Shown here piece by piece: positions 49,447-62,767 of a stretch of 64,000 nucleotides of DNA (position 1 is the stretch's first letter; every line of letters starts with the position of its first letter). The stretch spans positions 5,056,191 to 5,120,190 of the forward strand of contig NC_064552.1 in the NCBI RefSeq assembly GCF_023856365.1, read 5' to 3'. Position numbers and translations under genes: made by a program. The stretch comes from Brienomyrus brachyistius (taxonomy: Eukaryota > Chordata > Actinopteri > Osteoglossiformes > Mormyridae). The notes under the pieces are model-generated. The model was not told the DNA's origin and made no database searches. It saw only the letters and a program-made list of their open reading frames with translations.

Positions 49447-49670
49447 GCGTGTGGCTCAGTGGGCTATGCCTCTGTGCCTGTGAGGCCGGTTCGACCCCGG
49501 CTTTTGCAGAACAGTCACATATCCATGTGACCCTTGCTCTGGGCCCCTTGAGCGAGGCCCTTAAGGCCCAGCGTTATGGACAGGGCTGCCCTTTGCTGCC
49601 AAGCTTGTTCTGACCTACATGAGAGCAAGATGGGGCAGGTTAAAAGAGAGTTTCCCTACAGGGATCCATA
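49447..49670 (+). repeat. tRNA-derived SINE, third type
   Basis: A clear A box (GTGGCTCAGTGGGCTA, 49451) and B box (CGGTTCGACCCCGG, about 49487-49500) are followed by 'gccccttgagcgaggccctt' and a 3' end 'ggatccataaagagtcatta'. It looks less decayed than the second-family copies. Confidence 0.8.
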
Positions 49671-50907
49671 AAGAGTCATTATTGCTAAATAGCTCCTCAC
49701 TCACACTTATCAGATCCATTCGCAAAATACAGTACAGCCACATTGATTACGGCCATTTTTAGTGTTTATCAGCCTTTCTGGTCTTTCTTAATTGAGAGAG
49801 AACCCTTCAGCTAAACGGCAGGTTTGAGCCTATGCTGGGGAATCCCTTCAAACGTGCACGGGAGAACAGGCCCGCACGTGTGGGCGTCGAACTCACAACC
49901 ATGAAGACAAGACCACAGTGCTACCTACTGACCCAGACCCGGAAGACCATTTCATTTGCTCGTCTTTTTAATTATTTACAGGTTAGTTTATTCCACCTTT
50001 ATTTATGGATACGTCTGATGGAATCTCCGCAGCAATATTTTAAACTGACAGCAAGCAAGGCAACTGGACCGGTGCCAAATTGTAGCAAGGCTCTCAGACG
50101 TGAAACGATAGAACGGGCGTCCAAAATGTAGCAGAGCTAAAATTGGGCCAAACTGCAGCCTCACTATCTCCAAAATTGACAATCATTTATCACACTTTGG
50201 GAAGTTTCTGAGTGGAAACAGGAGACTACTTTTTGAGGTGTATGAAGCTATATACGATATCAATCATCATAAATACTATTACAAGTAATATTATTATAGC
50301 ATCCTGATGGAGTTCCATGTTCATCTTAGCCTGACATTTCGCTGTGAAGCATCGCACTTAAAACAGGGGAATGCTTAGCCCCTTAGCTTGGATTGATTAA
50401 GCTTCATTATAAATTTTAGCACATTCCAGAGATGGACTATTCCCTAGCATGCATTCATTAGCATGGCTAGTTTCTGACAAGTCTGCATGAGATTTTATTT
50501 GAATTTTATTCTGGCAGATGCTGGTGTGAGTGAGCCAGATATCTTAATTGTAACTCCACTAAACTTGTGCCTATGTAATAGAGTTTCCCTGTGTTCTGGA
50601 ACTTCCTATAGCAGATGACTTTGGACACGGCCTGTAAAATCAAATCAAATATAAGACCCATTTTGATACCTGGGTTTACAATAAGATTTTAAGCTGAATG
50701 AAATCAAAATCGGCGTCCAGCTTTTGATTTAAGTGGAAAGTTCACTGTCACATGCTTCTAACGATTCAAGGGAGCAGCAGGAACACATACAAATGCTGTC
50801 ATCACAGCACCGTGTGACTCAGAAACTTCAAGAAGAGCCTCTGTAAGGTAGACTTTCCTTCCATACATGAAGTGCATTTCCATAATCAGAAGCGAACAGG
50901 AGTGACA
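49671..50907. other. Spacer without recognised features
   Basis: Nothing is supported. Confidence 0.5.
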
Positions 50908-51236
50908 TCCATCCATCCATCTTCTGTAACTGCTTGCTCTAGTCAGGGTTGTGCGTGGTCAGAGGTTATGGACAGGGAACACCCCCGGATGGGACACCAG
51001 CCCATCACAGGGCATACTCACACACCATATGCTCATACCTGCACACTTACGAGCAATTTGGTAACACCAATCAACCTCAGCAAGTTTTTGGACCTGGGGG
51101 AGGGGGGATCAGGATACCCCGAGGAAACTCCAAGACGACACGGGGAGAACATGCAAACTCCACACACACGGAGACTCGAGCGCTGGTCCCACAGGTGCAA
51201 GGTGACAGTACTAACCACTGTGTCACCATGCCGCCC
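50908..51236 (-). repeat. GGAT-family SINE
   Basis: CATC tail at 50908-50921; body and head as in the 29.6 kb copy but with scattered substitutions and a G tract near 51100. The head ends 'caccatgccgccc' at about 51236. Intermediate age. Confidence 0.85.
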
Positions 51237-51455
51237 GCAGGACTAACATACATTCTATAGTAGTGGTTATAGACTGATAGGTTGTACATCACATTCAATC
51301 ATGGTTTAATGAATGGCTACAGGATAGCATGCATGATCGCCAGGTCAGTTAGACCCAATAAACCGGTATTGGTTTTATCCTTCACAGTAAGTGCCGATAT
51401 CTAAGGCATGCAGAGTATGGAGGGCTTTTTAGAAAAGGTTTACAATCAGCTGACC

Positions 51456-51960
51456 CCAATCCCAGCAGCCATACCACCTGCAGGTCACACTAGCTAATCC
51501 ACCTGATGGTGAGCAGGGTTCGGCTTGGCCAGTACCTGGCTGGGAGACCAACTAGGATAGCTGGGTTGCTGCTGGAAGAGGTGTTGGTGTGCCTGATGGG
51601 TTAGCACATCCTGTGGTCTGTGTGGATCCCAATGCAGTTACCGGGGACACTGGTGCCGTCCTTCAGATGAGATGTAAAAACCCAAGGTTCCGACTCTCTG
51701 AGGTCATAAAAGATCTCTGGGCACCTTTTGACAGAGTAGGGCTGGTACCCCGATGTCCTGGCTAAAACTGCCCACTGTGGTCATTTCAAATCTGGCCTCC
51801 TAATCATACCCTATATCTAACTGGTGAATTATCTCCTGTCCATTCACCACCTTAGCTACTGTGTGCTGAACATACTGTAGCAGAATGGCTATCTCGACAT
51901 CCCGGTTGGCGTTACGCAGTGGATGAAGTATAAAGCTTCTGGAAAGTATAAATTCATTCA
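51456..51960 (+). repeat. 5S rRNA-derived SINE (SINE3-like)
   Basis: The head resembles 5S rRNA: 'gcagccataccacctg' at about 51466, then AGTACCTGGCTGGGAGACCA (the 5S internal promoter C box) near 51530. A long body follows that includes 'gctgctggaagaggtgttgg', 'ggtctgtgtggatccc' and 'ccgtccttcagatgagatg'. This is the known fish 5S-derived SINE class. It is a 5S relic, not a working rRNA gene. Confidence 0.9.
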
Positions 51961-53186
51961 GTCTAACCTAAACTTTGAAGTATTACCTGAACACTACACA
52001 TAAAAATACAAAGCGATTTCATACATCTAATTTAGACCCAAAAAGGAAGTTACATATTCAGAGAATACTATACTAGCCGGTGTAGTAGGGATGTGTAAAC
52101 GTTATTTTGGGTGGTTTGTTGAACTTCAGAAGCTAAAAAAAACAAAACATAGAAACGTATTTATTGAGTTTAATATTTATCACGGAAGACTTGAGCAGTT
52201 AGCCGAAGAAAGCAACAGCAATAATGTTTACGACTCTTGTCGAACTTCTGATCCACAACTCGATGAGTATCAAGACTTGATAAGTTCTGATCAGCACACT
52301 GAACATGGATACATTCTGTCAGCCACTAACTATCATGTTGAAATGTACCCCTCTGTTACAGTACCTAAGCACAGCTATTCATTCCATTGGCTAATGACTG
52401 ACCACCTGACTCAGTGACTCCTTAGCCAATAATATCCTATGTGCGCAACTCAATCAGATTCACATTCATGACATGACCAGCTTCAACTATAAAGTGAGTT
52501 TTAACGAGACCCGGGAATACATTAAAATTAATTGCATTCGAGTTATAACTTGAAGTTCTAGCTCAAACTATATTATATCCTAATTGTCAAATTAATTTTA
52601 GCGCTAATCCTTAAGCAAGCCTTCACAAGCAATGCGCTACACTGAAATTAATCGGTTCAGCAAGTAAATTAGCATAATCTGTCTGTTCAGTTGAGAAATT
52701 TTGGTCGATGTTCAGTGAAAATTGTTTTAAAAAGTATTTTCTCTACATTTTTGTCTGCGCTGGCAGTATTTTCAGTAACAAAAGGCAAACATTATGTAAG
52801 GTAACATGCTTCGAATGAATGTTCTTTATGCATTAAAACATAAATCCGGTGGTATACATTGAGGCTAAGAATGGAGGGAAGAAGCCTAACAGAGTTTACT
52901 GGACTTTAGTCACGATCCTGCCCAACGCCGTCAGCTTCCAGCGGGAGAAAAAACTCAACTGCAAAAATGAATTTCTGTGAGTCATTCTGCAACTCATTAC
53001 CAGCTGGAGTGCCCAAATAATTAAATTCACAACCAAACACACGGTATAAACACATGGGCCAAAAACAGATTTCTGTAGAAAACCATCCATCCAGATGTCC
53101 ATCAACATCTACACCGTGCTAAGGCAAAATTTTTAAATACACTGAAAGGTTCTTTTTGAACTTATTTACGTACTTCCACTTTCAAC
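51961..53186. other. Spacer without recognised features
   Basis: A 108-codon plus frame at 52091-52417 is the longest here; no family resemblance. Confidence 0.45.
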
Positions 53187-53340
53187 GTTATCTTTTGTTC
53201 GACTCCAATGTTACCAATGTTATCTTTTGTTCGACTCCAATGTTACCAATGTTATCTTTTGTTCGACTCCAATGTTACCAATGTTATCTTTTGTTCGACT
53301 CCAATGTTACCAATGTTATCTTTTGTTCGAGCCCAACATA
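53187..53340. repeat. 32-bp tandem repeat, about 4.8 copies
   Basis: The unit GTTATCTTTTGTTCGACTCC plus AATGTTACCAAT starts at 53187, 53219, 53251, 53283 and 53315. The first four copies are nearly identical, so the expansion is recent. Confidence 0.95.
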
Positions 53341-56300
53341 TCTTGCTTGAGACGGGGCATTCGTATGCATGACACATGGCAGTACATTGCAAGTGACGGG
53401 AACAGACAGGGAAAATGACAAGAACAGCAGACAAGTGTTGATGCGATGAAAGAATGTAAGTTTCCACGGCGATTTCGCAGAGCATTCTGGGGGACATCAC
53501 ACATTGTCGAGACTAGCTAACTCTCTCTAGTCAACGTGTTAAGACAAACCCAGTGAATCATGGTTAAATTTTAATTCTCATCATTTTTAACACCATACAG
53601 CTGTATTTTTAGACAGGATAAACAAACTGAATTTGCGTTATAGATAACGTCAGTAAAATAATATTTAGTACCCCACACTTCCAGATACAAATACCACATA
53701 ATCAACAACACCTCGCTGTCTCTTGGTCTCTCATGGAGTCTGGATTTTGTTTGATATTTATTGTCATTTCATAAGCCCATTCTCTGGCGGGTTTTATTTT
53801 GAACTATCAACAAAATTTGAAGCTTAATATTTCCAATCAAAACCCCGTTGTTGCAGAAGATTGTCTCCTGGGGTCAAGGCTGCAACAAACACAAACAGGC
53901 CACAGATTGCGAGTGATTTGTCTGTTAAAGCCACACAGGGGCATGAATTCTGCATCCATGAATTCTGGGGTTTTCTTGTAGCGCCGTCTGTACTTAAACT
54001 GAATCAGCCCAGAAAAAACTCAAGGCAAGTTTCATGTTCAGTGTACAGTTTTTTAACCTTAAGATTATTTCATATATTAATGCTTCTGTATTTCTCCATA
54101 TTATGTATACGATTTTAGTTATTGTAACTTCTTAGTTTATTGTAACTTGACTTATTCTTAATTCAGGGTATATTTCACTACATGTTGTAAATTTCACTAC
54201 CATGTACAGTATGTGACGAATAAAGCATCTCGTACCTCTTGTATGTTATTTTGCATTAAAGCGTCAGCTAAGCATCTCTGCATAACCCCCTTCAACGCCT
54301 GTGAACTAACACTGACCAGGAACCAAGCTGTAAGATGTTACCAGACGCAACCAGCTTTTCTTTTAAAATTTGGCCGTATTTTGTTGAATCAATTTCTCTT
54401 CTTCTTGATGATTCTCTTATCTAACTGCTTCGCTTCTGCTTGGAGTAAGTTTTATTTTTAATAATGAGTTCATTCTAACCGCCTTGTGATTCCAGTTAAC
54501 CAGAATACTTCAGATAAGTAACATGGACTCAGTGAACAAAGTAGTTTTCTGAGAGTTTTCATTTTCTCAAGTTTGGAAAAAGTCGGGTGTTTGAGATACG
54601 CGAATACCTGAATATATTTCCCTTCTGGGCATACTTTGATATTTTTATATATCTATATTGGTGCCTTTCATTTACTTTTTATTTGAGTTTCTCAGAAAGT
54701 CTGATAGTCTTCGTGGCATAGTTTTCGCCTTAAATTCACAACTCATCAGAAGAACTTCACAGATAGGAGTGTTTGCTAAAATTATTTTTCTTTGTGAGAA
54801 ACTTGCGAAACCCAGACAAAAGCCGCAGAAATTCCGTGGGTTGCTGGGCAAAGTTGATTAATTCTGCTTTCCCGGCGCCATATCAATACTTACCTAGTTC
54901 ACCGTGTCAAACACTTTTAGAGTTATTGCAGTCTCACGGTTTCCTTGACTGTCTATATAAATCGATAAAAATCTTTGTAAATAAGACTTTCTTGGATTTA
55001 CTTGTTTTACTATTGCAGTTCTGTAGTTCTGTAGTTGTTTGTTCACAGGTTACAGACCTGCGATGGCTATATCAGCCTCTCCCATGAAACATTGACCGTG
55101 GCTACATTTATCGTCTATTAAAAGACTGTTCTCTGCATCCATAACAATGATCTCGCTATTTTGAATACCTTTGAGTGCCGTCTCGCACGTTTTGTGGGAA
55201 AAAGTGCTCTACAAGGACCCGATTGTTTACCCATGATTTTTTTTCAAGGACCTCACCTAATTTTCCCTAAACACACTGCTACTAAGGAATTATTTACACG
55301 CAACACGTGTATCCAGCAAAAGGATTACGTTCCAGCGCTAAAGATTGGTTCCTGCAGCTGATGGAACGTATCAGACTGTCGCCTTGACACCAGGGGTGTC
55401 ACCATGGTAACAGGCTTGCATTAGCTTAGCTAGCTCAGCTACATGTCGACAGGTCGTATGCCTTTGAATGCCCTTGTGTTACATTATTTGCTTCCCTTTT
55501 CCCAGTTTTTACAGCACACTGCTGTCAGAGCACATTTCCAGGTGGCGTAATTATTTTCTACTTGTCCGGAATGTAGTCTGACTGTCAGAAGTTCACATCC
55601 CTTACTGGAAACGTACTCACACAATTGATGGTCTCATGTCATTATTGTGTTTAATCAAATTAATTATGAAAAGAAAACCACCCTTTTTCAAACATAATTT
55701 AATAGGTGACTCTAATAGAGGGACAGTCAGGTGACAACGATTGCCGGTGATACTCCAGCTTACATTTGTCCTTGTTCCAGACGTTTTTAATTTGCCACGG
55801 TATCTTTGTCTGTCCCCTAGACACCGAACTTCTGAGCCGGACACTCGTGGTGGCGAGCTGCCTGCTGTGACTTCCTCCATCCCCATCTCCAAATCCTGTA
55901 TTTGTTTTTTTTTTTTTTAACCTATGTGCTTCCGAGAATGGCAGCTTTGCCTTTTGGTGTTGTCTTGTCAGATTGCGGTGGTCCGATGTTCAGAAGATTT
56001 CCCGCGCTCCTGAACACGGGGTTCCTTCGCGAACAAACCTGCCATTCACAGCCTGAGCTCTGCATCTCGCGCTTCAGTTGGGCCTGTTGTTGTCCGTTGG
56101 TTCACCTTGACATCCCGACCCAAGACACCATCACAACAATAAACGTACTTATGGACAATACAATTTTATATAGAGAATAACATATAACTTCAAATTAAAT
56201 TCCATTTGCGGCAGTAACAATCCAGCCAGGTATCATAGCGGTTCATAACTAAATGTCAAAAATCTACTAGTGCTGACATTCAATACAGTAATTCTCAAAC

Positions 56301-56562
56301 TTAATAAGAAAGCAAATTGGGTTTGATTTTATCATTTTAATTAATCAACATTCATAAAATAAAACAAAAATCTATGAAATATCCATTATGTGTGTGTCCA
56401 GCAAACTCTTAACACTATACTATAATATCTTTTGAAACCTTGTAACGTTAAATAAAAAAATACTCTTCTAATTTTTTACTCCCAAAATTCCAAATTACAT
56501 GGGAATAATTTGGCTGACAGCCTTAATAAATATGTTGAATCTGCGATTAGGCCACTGAGGTC
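53341..56562. other. Spacer without recognised genes
   Basis: Many short frames on both strands; none recognised. Confidence 0.5.
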
Positions 56563-56578
56563 TATATTTCTTTCTTTT

Positions 56579-56645
<67 letters not shown>

Positions 56646-56646
56646 C
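56563..56646. repeat. (TTTC)n microsatellite
   Basis: About 20 TTTC units. The Leu-Ser-Phe-Phe-rich frame over it is an artefact. Confidence 0.95.
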
Positions 56647-57868
56647 AGAGCCTCATGTCTTTGTGGAACAGGCTATCCAAATAATACTGCTTCTAAAATC
56701 AAAAGAGCTCAATTGTGTTGTGCAAAAATCCCACCTCCTGACACAACCCTCCCCCCCGCCATCATCCGGCAGGTCTTTGCAAATTCACCAGCATAAGAAA
56801 AGCACTCAAACGGTCCATTTGATAGGAGTAGCCCTTCAGGGCCGCTTAGCAGAAACGTACACTTTGTCTGGCTTTGATAGAGACGTGAACCGCAAACCTC
56901 ATGTGGTTTTTAAACCTCTGTGAGAATGATGTGTGTCTCCGAGGCCTAAGGGGCTATGGACAGACAGCAGACTCCGTGATGCCCCAGATGTTCCTCCTAA
57001 GCGATGTGAGGCTAGAGAAGATCCCTGATTCAGGTCACGGTGTTTCCAGATCTCGTTATCAGAGACTCCAGTCTTTAACGAAGGTACTGGTGAATATGTT
57101 GTGTGTTCATAGGTGTCCAGATTATCGCCTTGCTCCACTCTCCCTTGAAGAATGTGCTTCCTATATCCCCAAACTTAAAGTCAAACCCCATCTCACCATC
57201 ATTTTCTTCACGCGTCTACTAGCTGCACATTTTAACTTCATTTTACCAGATAACCTGCACCTTACAGTAAAAATGACTTATTAGTTGAATGATGCCGATT
57301 GATTCAATTAAGGCCCGTTTTCATATTTAAATGACTATAATTTTGGAAGTTCATGCTCCAGTAGCTTAATCCAGTGCAGATAAGAGGGGATTCTCGTCGT
57401 CGACAGATTTTCTCTCCAGTTCCGGCTGCTTGAAAAATCGAGTTTATCCCGCGAAATCACTTCCGTCTGACAATTTTAAGGTTTAGGAAGGAATTTGCCC
57501 GGTGTCTGTAATTGTTCTTTCTTCATATTTTAACAATAATCCAGTCACACTGGTAGCACGATCGAGTTAAACTGCACCTGCATGTAAAAAGCATGCAGGG
57601 TGGTGTAGGGGGGGAACCAGGTGATTTTTAAGTACATAATTTTCACAGTGCAGCTGCCACGGTGACCTTTTCTGGGGAAATTACCTGTGAGGGTCACAAA
57701 GAAATATGGCATTACTCAATCCAGGCATGCCTTGTGCGGTAATTTTGACCTGAACCTTTTCTGAAACTCATTAAAAGTTTATTATACGATTTTAGCATAT
57801 TAACTGGAGAGAGAGAAGAAAGCTACAGCCATCATTTTATGTATTTTTGAAACGTTTTCACTCAGGGT
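56647..57868. other. Spacer without recognised features
   Basis: Nothing is supported. Confidence 0.5.
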
Positions 57869-58160
57869 GGTGCAGTCAGTAGGTTGTGGGTTTGATTTCA
57901 TCCTCTGTGTGGCGTTTGCATGTTCTCCCCAAGTTTACACTAATTCTTTCGGGTATTCCCGCTTTGTCTCATACTCGAAAGACATACATCATTTTAGGTT
58001 AACTGGTGTTTCCAAAGCGTAGGAATAGTGCCCTGAACTTGACGATTATCCCATTTGTGGTGTCCCCTGGTTCTTAGCCTGTGCTTTTCGGGGGACAGGG
58101 TACAAGCTCACCGCAATCAATTACAACACAAGGGGTAATGGAAAATGGATGGATTATCCA
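57869..58160 (+). repeat. Ancient GGAT-family SINE, plus strand
   Basis: A-box-like GGTGGTGCAGTCAGTAGG (57868) and decayed B box GGTTTGATTTC lead into 'gcgtttgcatgttctcccc'. The element ends 'ggaaaatggatggatt' at about 58155. The full order of the family is present in the opposite orientation to the young copies. Confidence 0.8.
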
Positions 58161-59859
58161 CCCAGTGGTCAGTGCTGGGAAGTGCATCTGGAATTGTTTG
58201 AAGACTGTAGTAATTTAATTAACAGGGATTGAACTTAAGCCCGATAAGCTAAGTTAACTGTCAACACTCTCCCTTGATCTTTGAGGTTCCGAAAAACAAT
58301 AACAATATAATAAATGGAAAAACGGAAGCGATTTGGAATGTCATGTCGGGGGGCTCGTTTGATGGACACAATCTTAATGCACAGGTGGATCAATACAGCT
58401 TAGACCGCAGCGAGAGAGACTGACATCATGCAAACGCAGAGACTGCACAACCATCATTGTTGACATTCCGCCTGTCCTCCAGATGGTAAGTGAAGACGTT
58501 TCAAAAACCTGTGATTGCAACACAGATTATTCTGATCAACTGGTGCCAAATCTGCGTGAGGGGAGACATATGCAAGGTGTTTTCACATAGCCGTCAACGA
58601 GATGAAAAGCACTGAGAGCGGAGCGGATGCTCCCATCCGGAGTGTCTCCTTTGCGTGTTACTCTAGACAGAGACACCTATGCATGCTGGGTATTCGTTTT
58701 GTTTGAAGATAAAGTCCCAGTAGTTAATAATGAATAATTGCAGTATCCTTTTCAGCCATCACAATCGCTGTACTAAGTCCAGCTATTCCAACCTATACTC
58801 TGAACAGCCAGTGCATGTCAAACAAAATATCAATTCACGCTAAATGAACAAGGGGGAACATTTGATTTACAAAATAGGGTCAGCAACTGGAATGGGTAAA
58901 AAAACACAAACAAAACCAAACAAAACAAGGAAATGCTATGATGCTATGTATTTGTAGTTCCAATGCCTGCTGCGTCCCCTTATGGATGCCTACAGATTCT
59001 GTCTGTCTTTCCTGCAGAGATTATGTATTAGCTGTAGTGTATTCCACCTGATATGTCGCTGGCAATCCTTGTGTGTCACAATAATATTCTAGACGAATTC
59101 TGGCTTCAGTAGAGGTACTTCTCCGTTCACACTATTAACACGTTCGCACTAAACATATATTATTTTGAGTGTACTGCGAAACATCGCACTTGTCTCTGGG
59201 ATCACCTGTCTGTAATGGAAATGATGGCATGATTTTAAAATAGAAAGCTTAAATGTACTCAGCCTTTGTTTAAAGAATCTGTGCTCACTGACCTGTGAGA
59301 CATAATACTTTAAATTGGGTGCGATCCTCAGATATAACCAGAGCTTGTTGACTGACGTTTTTTTTTTTTTTTAATCTCCCTTGAAGTTTTCAAACAGCAG
59401 CAGTATGGAAATGTCAACAACGTACGATTCCTCATGGTCATCCCAAAGCCTTTCAAGATCAAGCCGTTCAGCACCTTTCAAGTGGTGCCATCGTCGGTCC
59501 TCACTTGTTTTCATCAGCTAAGGTTAAAACCCAGAACACCTGACTGCACAGTCACATGACAGACCTTTGAACACACAGTCGCATAAAGGTTTTTTTTGTG
59601 CAACAATGCATAAAATGTAATTTCAAGCTGCTGTTCAAAATCAATACCGAATTTAAGGTAAAATTGCCTCTTTCCCCAACCAATCAGTTTTAAAGGAACG
59701 TTTTAACAAATCCAGGCCTTTTCAGTGCCTTTGGATTATTAACGGTTATTAACTTTTACATGATGAGGGTGGCTGTGATTTATAAGATGTCGGAAGTCTT
59801 TGGTAGAAATAGCTCCCACAGGCCATGGCCAGCAAACCCCAAAGAAAAGCTCAAACTAT

Positions 59860-59895
<36 letters not shown>

Positions 59896-60129
59896 TGCAC
59901 ATTCATGAACCTAGAGTAAAAGTAATGATTGTGATGAGGATGATGATGATGATGATAACGGCAATCAGACGCCTGTCACCATTGCAAAGTAAATAACACA
60001 TTGACTTTTAGCTGCTATTAGAATTAAGCATTAAGATTGCACTAATGAGCAATTACAGACAGTCCTGTGGAATTGGTGCTATTTATTTATATAGTCTGGC
60101 AAAGGAAAATGACAGCTAATTGCAGTGTC
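58161..60129. other. Spacer; TA tract 59861-59892, ATG repeat 59935-59957
   Basis: No gene is recognised. A T tract lies at 59360-59374. Confidence 0.5.
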
Positions 60130-60790
60130 AGGTTCTGTCCAATCTATGTTGACTCTTGGAAACCATATAAATGGCTAGAATGTCTAGTCTTCTGTCTGGT
60201 TAGGTTCCCGGTGGCATATCCATTGTTGTGATGGTCTCTCTTGTTGTGTCACCCTCCTCCTCTTTCGCCTCCAGCCTCTCCATGCATTGCGGGCTTCTCC
60301 AATGAACAGGGTCTTCCCAGAATATGCCCAAAATATGATTAGTCTTGTGATCTGTGCTACAAGTTAAAATTCATGCGGTCCACAGAATCAATGGCAGTCT
60401 TAGACAACACCAAAGTTCAAAAGCACTGGTACTCTTCAATTTTAATATGAAGAGTGACGGAAATGAATCAGTGCTTTTGGCCAGCATATAAGGCCTTTAT
60501 CCCAGCTCTATCTGCTACCCATCTCTGATATACTTCTTGACTCCTTATTACTGATGATTCTTCCAAGGACACAAAACTGTCAGTAACCTCTATATCTTCA
60601 CTGGCAACAATAAATTCACCTGCTGTTCTGCTGATTATAACTTTTGTTTTCATCATATTGAGCGGTAGACTTGTCTTTTCACTGTCTCTGAAAAACCATC
60701 CATGTTTTACAGATTAATCCCCATCGTCAGTGACATTTCAGATACTGTTGTGATATTGGTCTTTGCCATTCCAAGTATTTTTCATTGAAT
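60130..60790 (-). pseudogene. Non-LTR retrotransposon (LINE) reverse-transcriptase relic
   Basis: On the minus strand a 62-codon frame (60656-60468) begins MMKTKVIISRTAGEF and continues IEVTDSFVSL. This matches the block downstream of the RT core in LINEs ('KTKVM...' then 'FxYLGS'). Beyond a stop, further frames give FGHILGRPCSLEKPAMHGE near 60340-60280, the conserved C-terminal 'FGHI.R...LEK' region. The frame is broken by stops and shifts. The clade (RTE-like or other) is not assigned. Confidence 0.65.
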
Positions 60791-60802
60791 ACTTTTAAGA
60801 GA

Positions 60803-60922
60803 TTGTGGTGTAGTGGGGGGGGGCTGATTGGGTATGCCAATCTCTACATTGCCAATTAGTCATTTGATGGTATTTCACCTTATAAGAGGTCGTATGGTGT
60901 AGCGTTGGGGAAGACTGGCAAC
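60803..60922 (+). mobile_element. 5' LTR fragment of a Ty3/gypsy element
   Basis: 'gctgattgggtatgcc', a 'tcatttgatggtatttcacc' stretch and 'ggtgtagcgtt' align in order with the start of the 3' LTR at 62768. The alignment stops near 60922, so only the first about 120 bases are retained or recognisable. Confidence 0.65.
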
Positions 60923-61464
60923 TCCAACCCAGAACAGTGTCATTCCTCCTGAACATTTAGCTTTTATTCCAAGGGAGCGAAAATGCTCTGTCTTTAGGGA
61001 CCACTCTGAGATTAGTGAAGGGGGTGCATTGAGGAAGTGCAGACCGGTCCGCGAGTGTAAGAAAGATCTGGAATTTTTCATTTTGCCGCATTCAGAGGGG
61101 GAGGCTAGGTGAGTAATAAAGTTCTGTGTACAGGCAAATTGGAGAGAGCCAGGTAGGATGTTTTCCGTATTGTAAGAACTGTATGACTGCTCAAATTCCT
61201 ATGCATTGCAGGAGACTTTGCAGGGATTCTCCTTTGCCTTGATGAGGTTAATGTTGCAAGTTAAATCTCGGGCACCGCGAAGCATTTTCAATGCCAATGT
61301 TCTTTTGCCTGATCATTTGCGTTGAGTGTCTCTGACAGTGCTCTTCGTCGACAATTAAAGCAGTTAATGTGTCATCAGCCTACTGCCACCTTGCTCAACA
61401 TTTGTGATGAGGATTTAGGTAGAGAGGGAGGGTATGCCTGGGGGGGGTGCGAGGAGTCATAATT

Positions 61465-61803
61465 ATTCTGTTCCTGTCGCAGACTCGAGGCATAATGGTA
61501 GCGGAAAAAGGTGATGATCCACTTTGTGGCTCCAACAAAAAGGGGTTTATTAAAGGAAGTGAACACACTGGGGTAAAAATGAAACCGAAAGCTACAGAAC
61601 CAAATAAGGGACTAAAATAACATGACCAGGGAAACATAAGTAACCAGAACTAAACTAACAAGATACGAGAATTAAATAAATTCAGGGAAGAAGGCAACAA
61701 CAGGAGCAAGAACCGGCAAAGGAACATGAGCATAGGAACATAATACACGGCTAACAAGACAATGCAGGACAGGTGAGAATCTTGAGCAGTTTAGCTCTGA
61801 CAC
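61465..61803 (-). mobile_element. Solo LTR nested in the gypsy element
   Basis: On the minus strand it starts TGTCAGAGCTAAACTGCTC at 61803. It holds a long T-rich U3-like stretch and has an AATAAA near 61550-61545, followed by a U5-like end near 61465. It lies antisense to the host element. The inner end is approximate. Confidence 0.6.
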
Positions 61804-61884
61804 CCATGCCTGTCCACATCAGTCCTCGGGAATCTAACGCCTGGCGAACTGCTGAGCCCTGATTCTAGCGGGGGCGTTACTGGC

Positions 61885-62385
61885 TCCAATGGGATAGGCC
61901 AGGAAGGATACCTTTCCCCTCTCATGCAAAGCGGATTTAGCCAGTACGTATAATCAGGTCTCAATGACCGAGAGAGATAAGGCAGAGACCACCCTCTGTA
62001 GTCCATTCGGTTTGAGTGGAAAGGATGCCATTTAGTCTCTGCAATGCACCAGGTACCTTCCAGCACTTTATGCAGCAGTTGCTTGGGGACTAGCGACATC
62101 AATCCTTGTTACTTTACCTGGATTACATGGTGAGTTTTTTCCAACTCTGTTACTCAATATCTGGAGAGATTGGATATGGTTCTTGCTCAGTTCCAGAGAG
62201 AACCATGTTTTTTTAGACCAGAGGTACACTATCTAGATCACATTATCTCCAGATAGGGGGTTTCTACAGATACGGAAAAGGTGGAGGTGGTTGCTAACTG
62301 ATGCCACCCAACTACTATCATTGAGTCTCACTCGTTTTTTTGGGTTTGCCAGCTATTTCTGCCAGTTTTATTAGTGGAGTTTGGT
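61885..62385 (+). pseudogene. Ty3/gypsy reverse-transcriptase relic
   Basis: On the plus strand, across frame changes, the order of RT blocks is kept: DLASTYNQV near 61934; SPFGL near 61990; a CNAPGTFQ-like block near 62040; YLDYM near 62120, where the catalytic Tyr-x-Asp-Asp box has lost its second Asp; then EVHYLDHIIS near 62222 and STDTEKVE near 62265. Several stops and frameshifts are present. RT would copy element RNA to DNA in cytoplasmic particles; this copy cannot. Confidence 0.85.
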
Positions 62386-62762
62386 GTTCAGAGGGCTCCC
62401 AAAGGTGATGGGTCGGTTTATACCATCGTGCCCGTTGATGATCCAACATAGGTGTGACAGATACACCTCAACACGTTGAAAGGGCAGCAAGGGACAGGTA
62501 TTCTTGGTCCTACCCTAAAGGAGGAGCCACCCTCGGAGGAGGAAGGGTCTGAGGAGGACCTGGGGAGCAGAGTGCCCATACCTGAGGTGGGCCACCAATG
62601 ACCCTTTCATGATCAAAACGTATTACTGCCACCTCCTCAAGGGGATGGTCCAATGTATTCTACAGAGTCAGGATCAGTGGTACCTCCTTATCCTCCAGTG
62701 TCAAATGCACTAATGGCCTTGTTTACAGTGGGTAAATCATCGTCAGGGGGCGACAGGGGGGT
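62386..62762 (+). pseudogene. Ty3/gypsy integrase C-terminal relic
   Basis: The plus frame reads a GDGSVYTIVPVDDPT stretch at about 62409 with a stop after it, then an acidic EEEGSEEDL tail. This fits the end of the gypsy integrase. RNase H and the integrase core are missing between this and the RT, so the element carries a large internal deletion. A purine tract (CGACAGGGGGGTAGA, about 62750-62764) precedes the 3' LTR as a polypurine tract should. Confidence 0.6.
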
Positions 62763-62767
62763 AGATT

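Noticed and set aside
49447..49520. tRNA gene
   Set aside because: A and B boxes are present, but the cloverleaf is not complete and the sequence continues as a SINE.
51456..51580. 5S rRNA gene
   Set aside because: The first half is too degraded, and it continues into the body of the 5S-derived SINE.
52091..52417. 108-codon plus frame
   Set aside because: Plausible composition but no recognisable family and no exon signals; left as spacer.
53187..53340. CRISPR-like array
   Set aside because: Direct 32-bp repeats without spacers in vertebrate DNA; a simple tandem repeat.
56510..56923. 137-codon frame with Phe-Leu-Ser repeats
   Set aside because: It is encoded by the TTTC microsatellite with random flanks.
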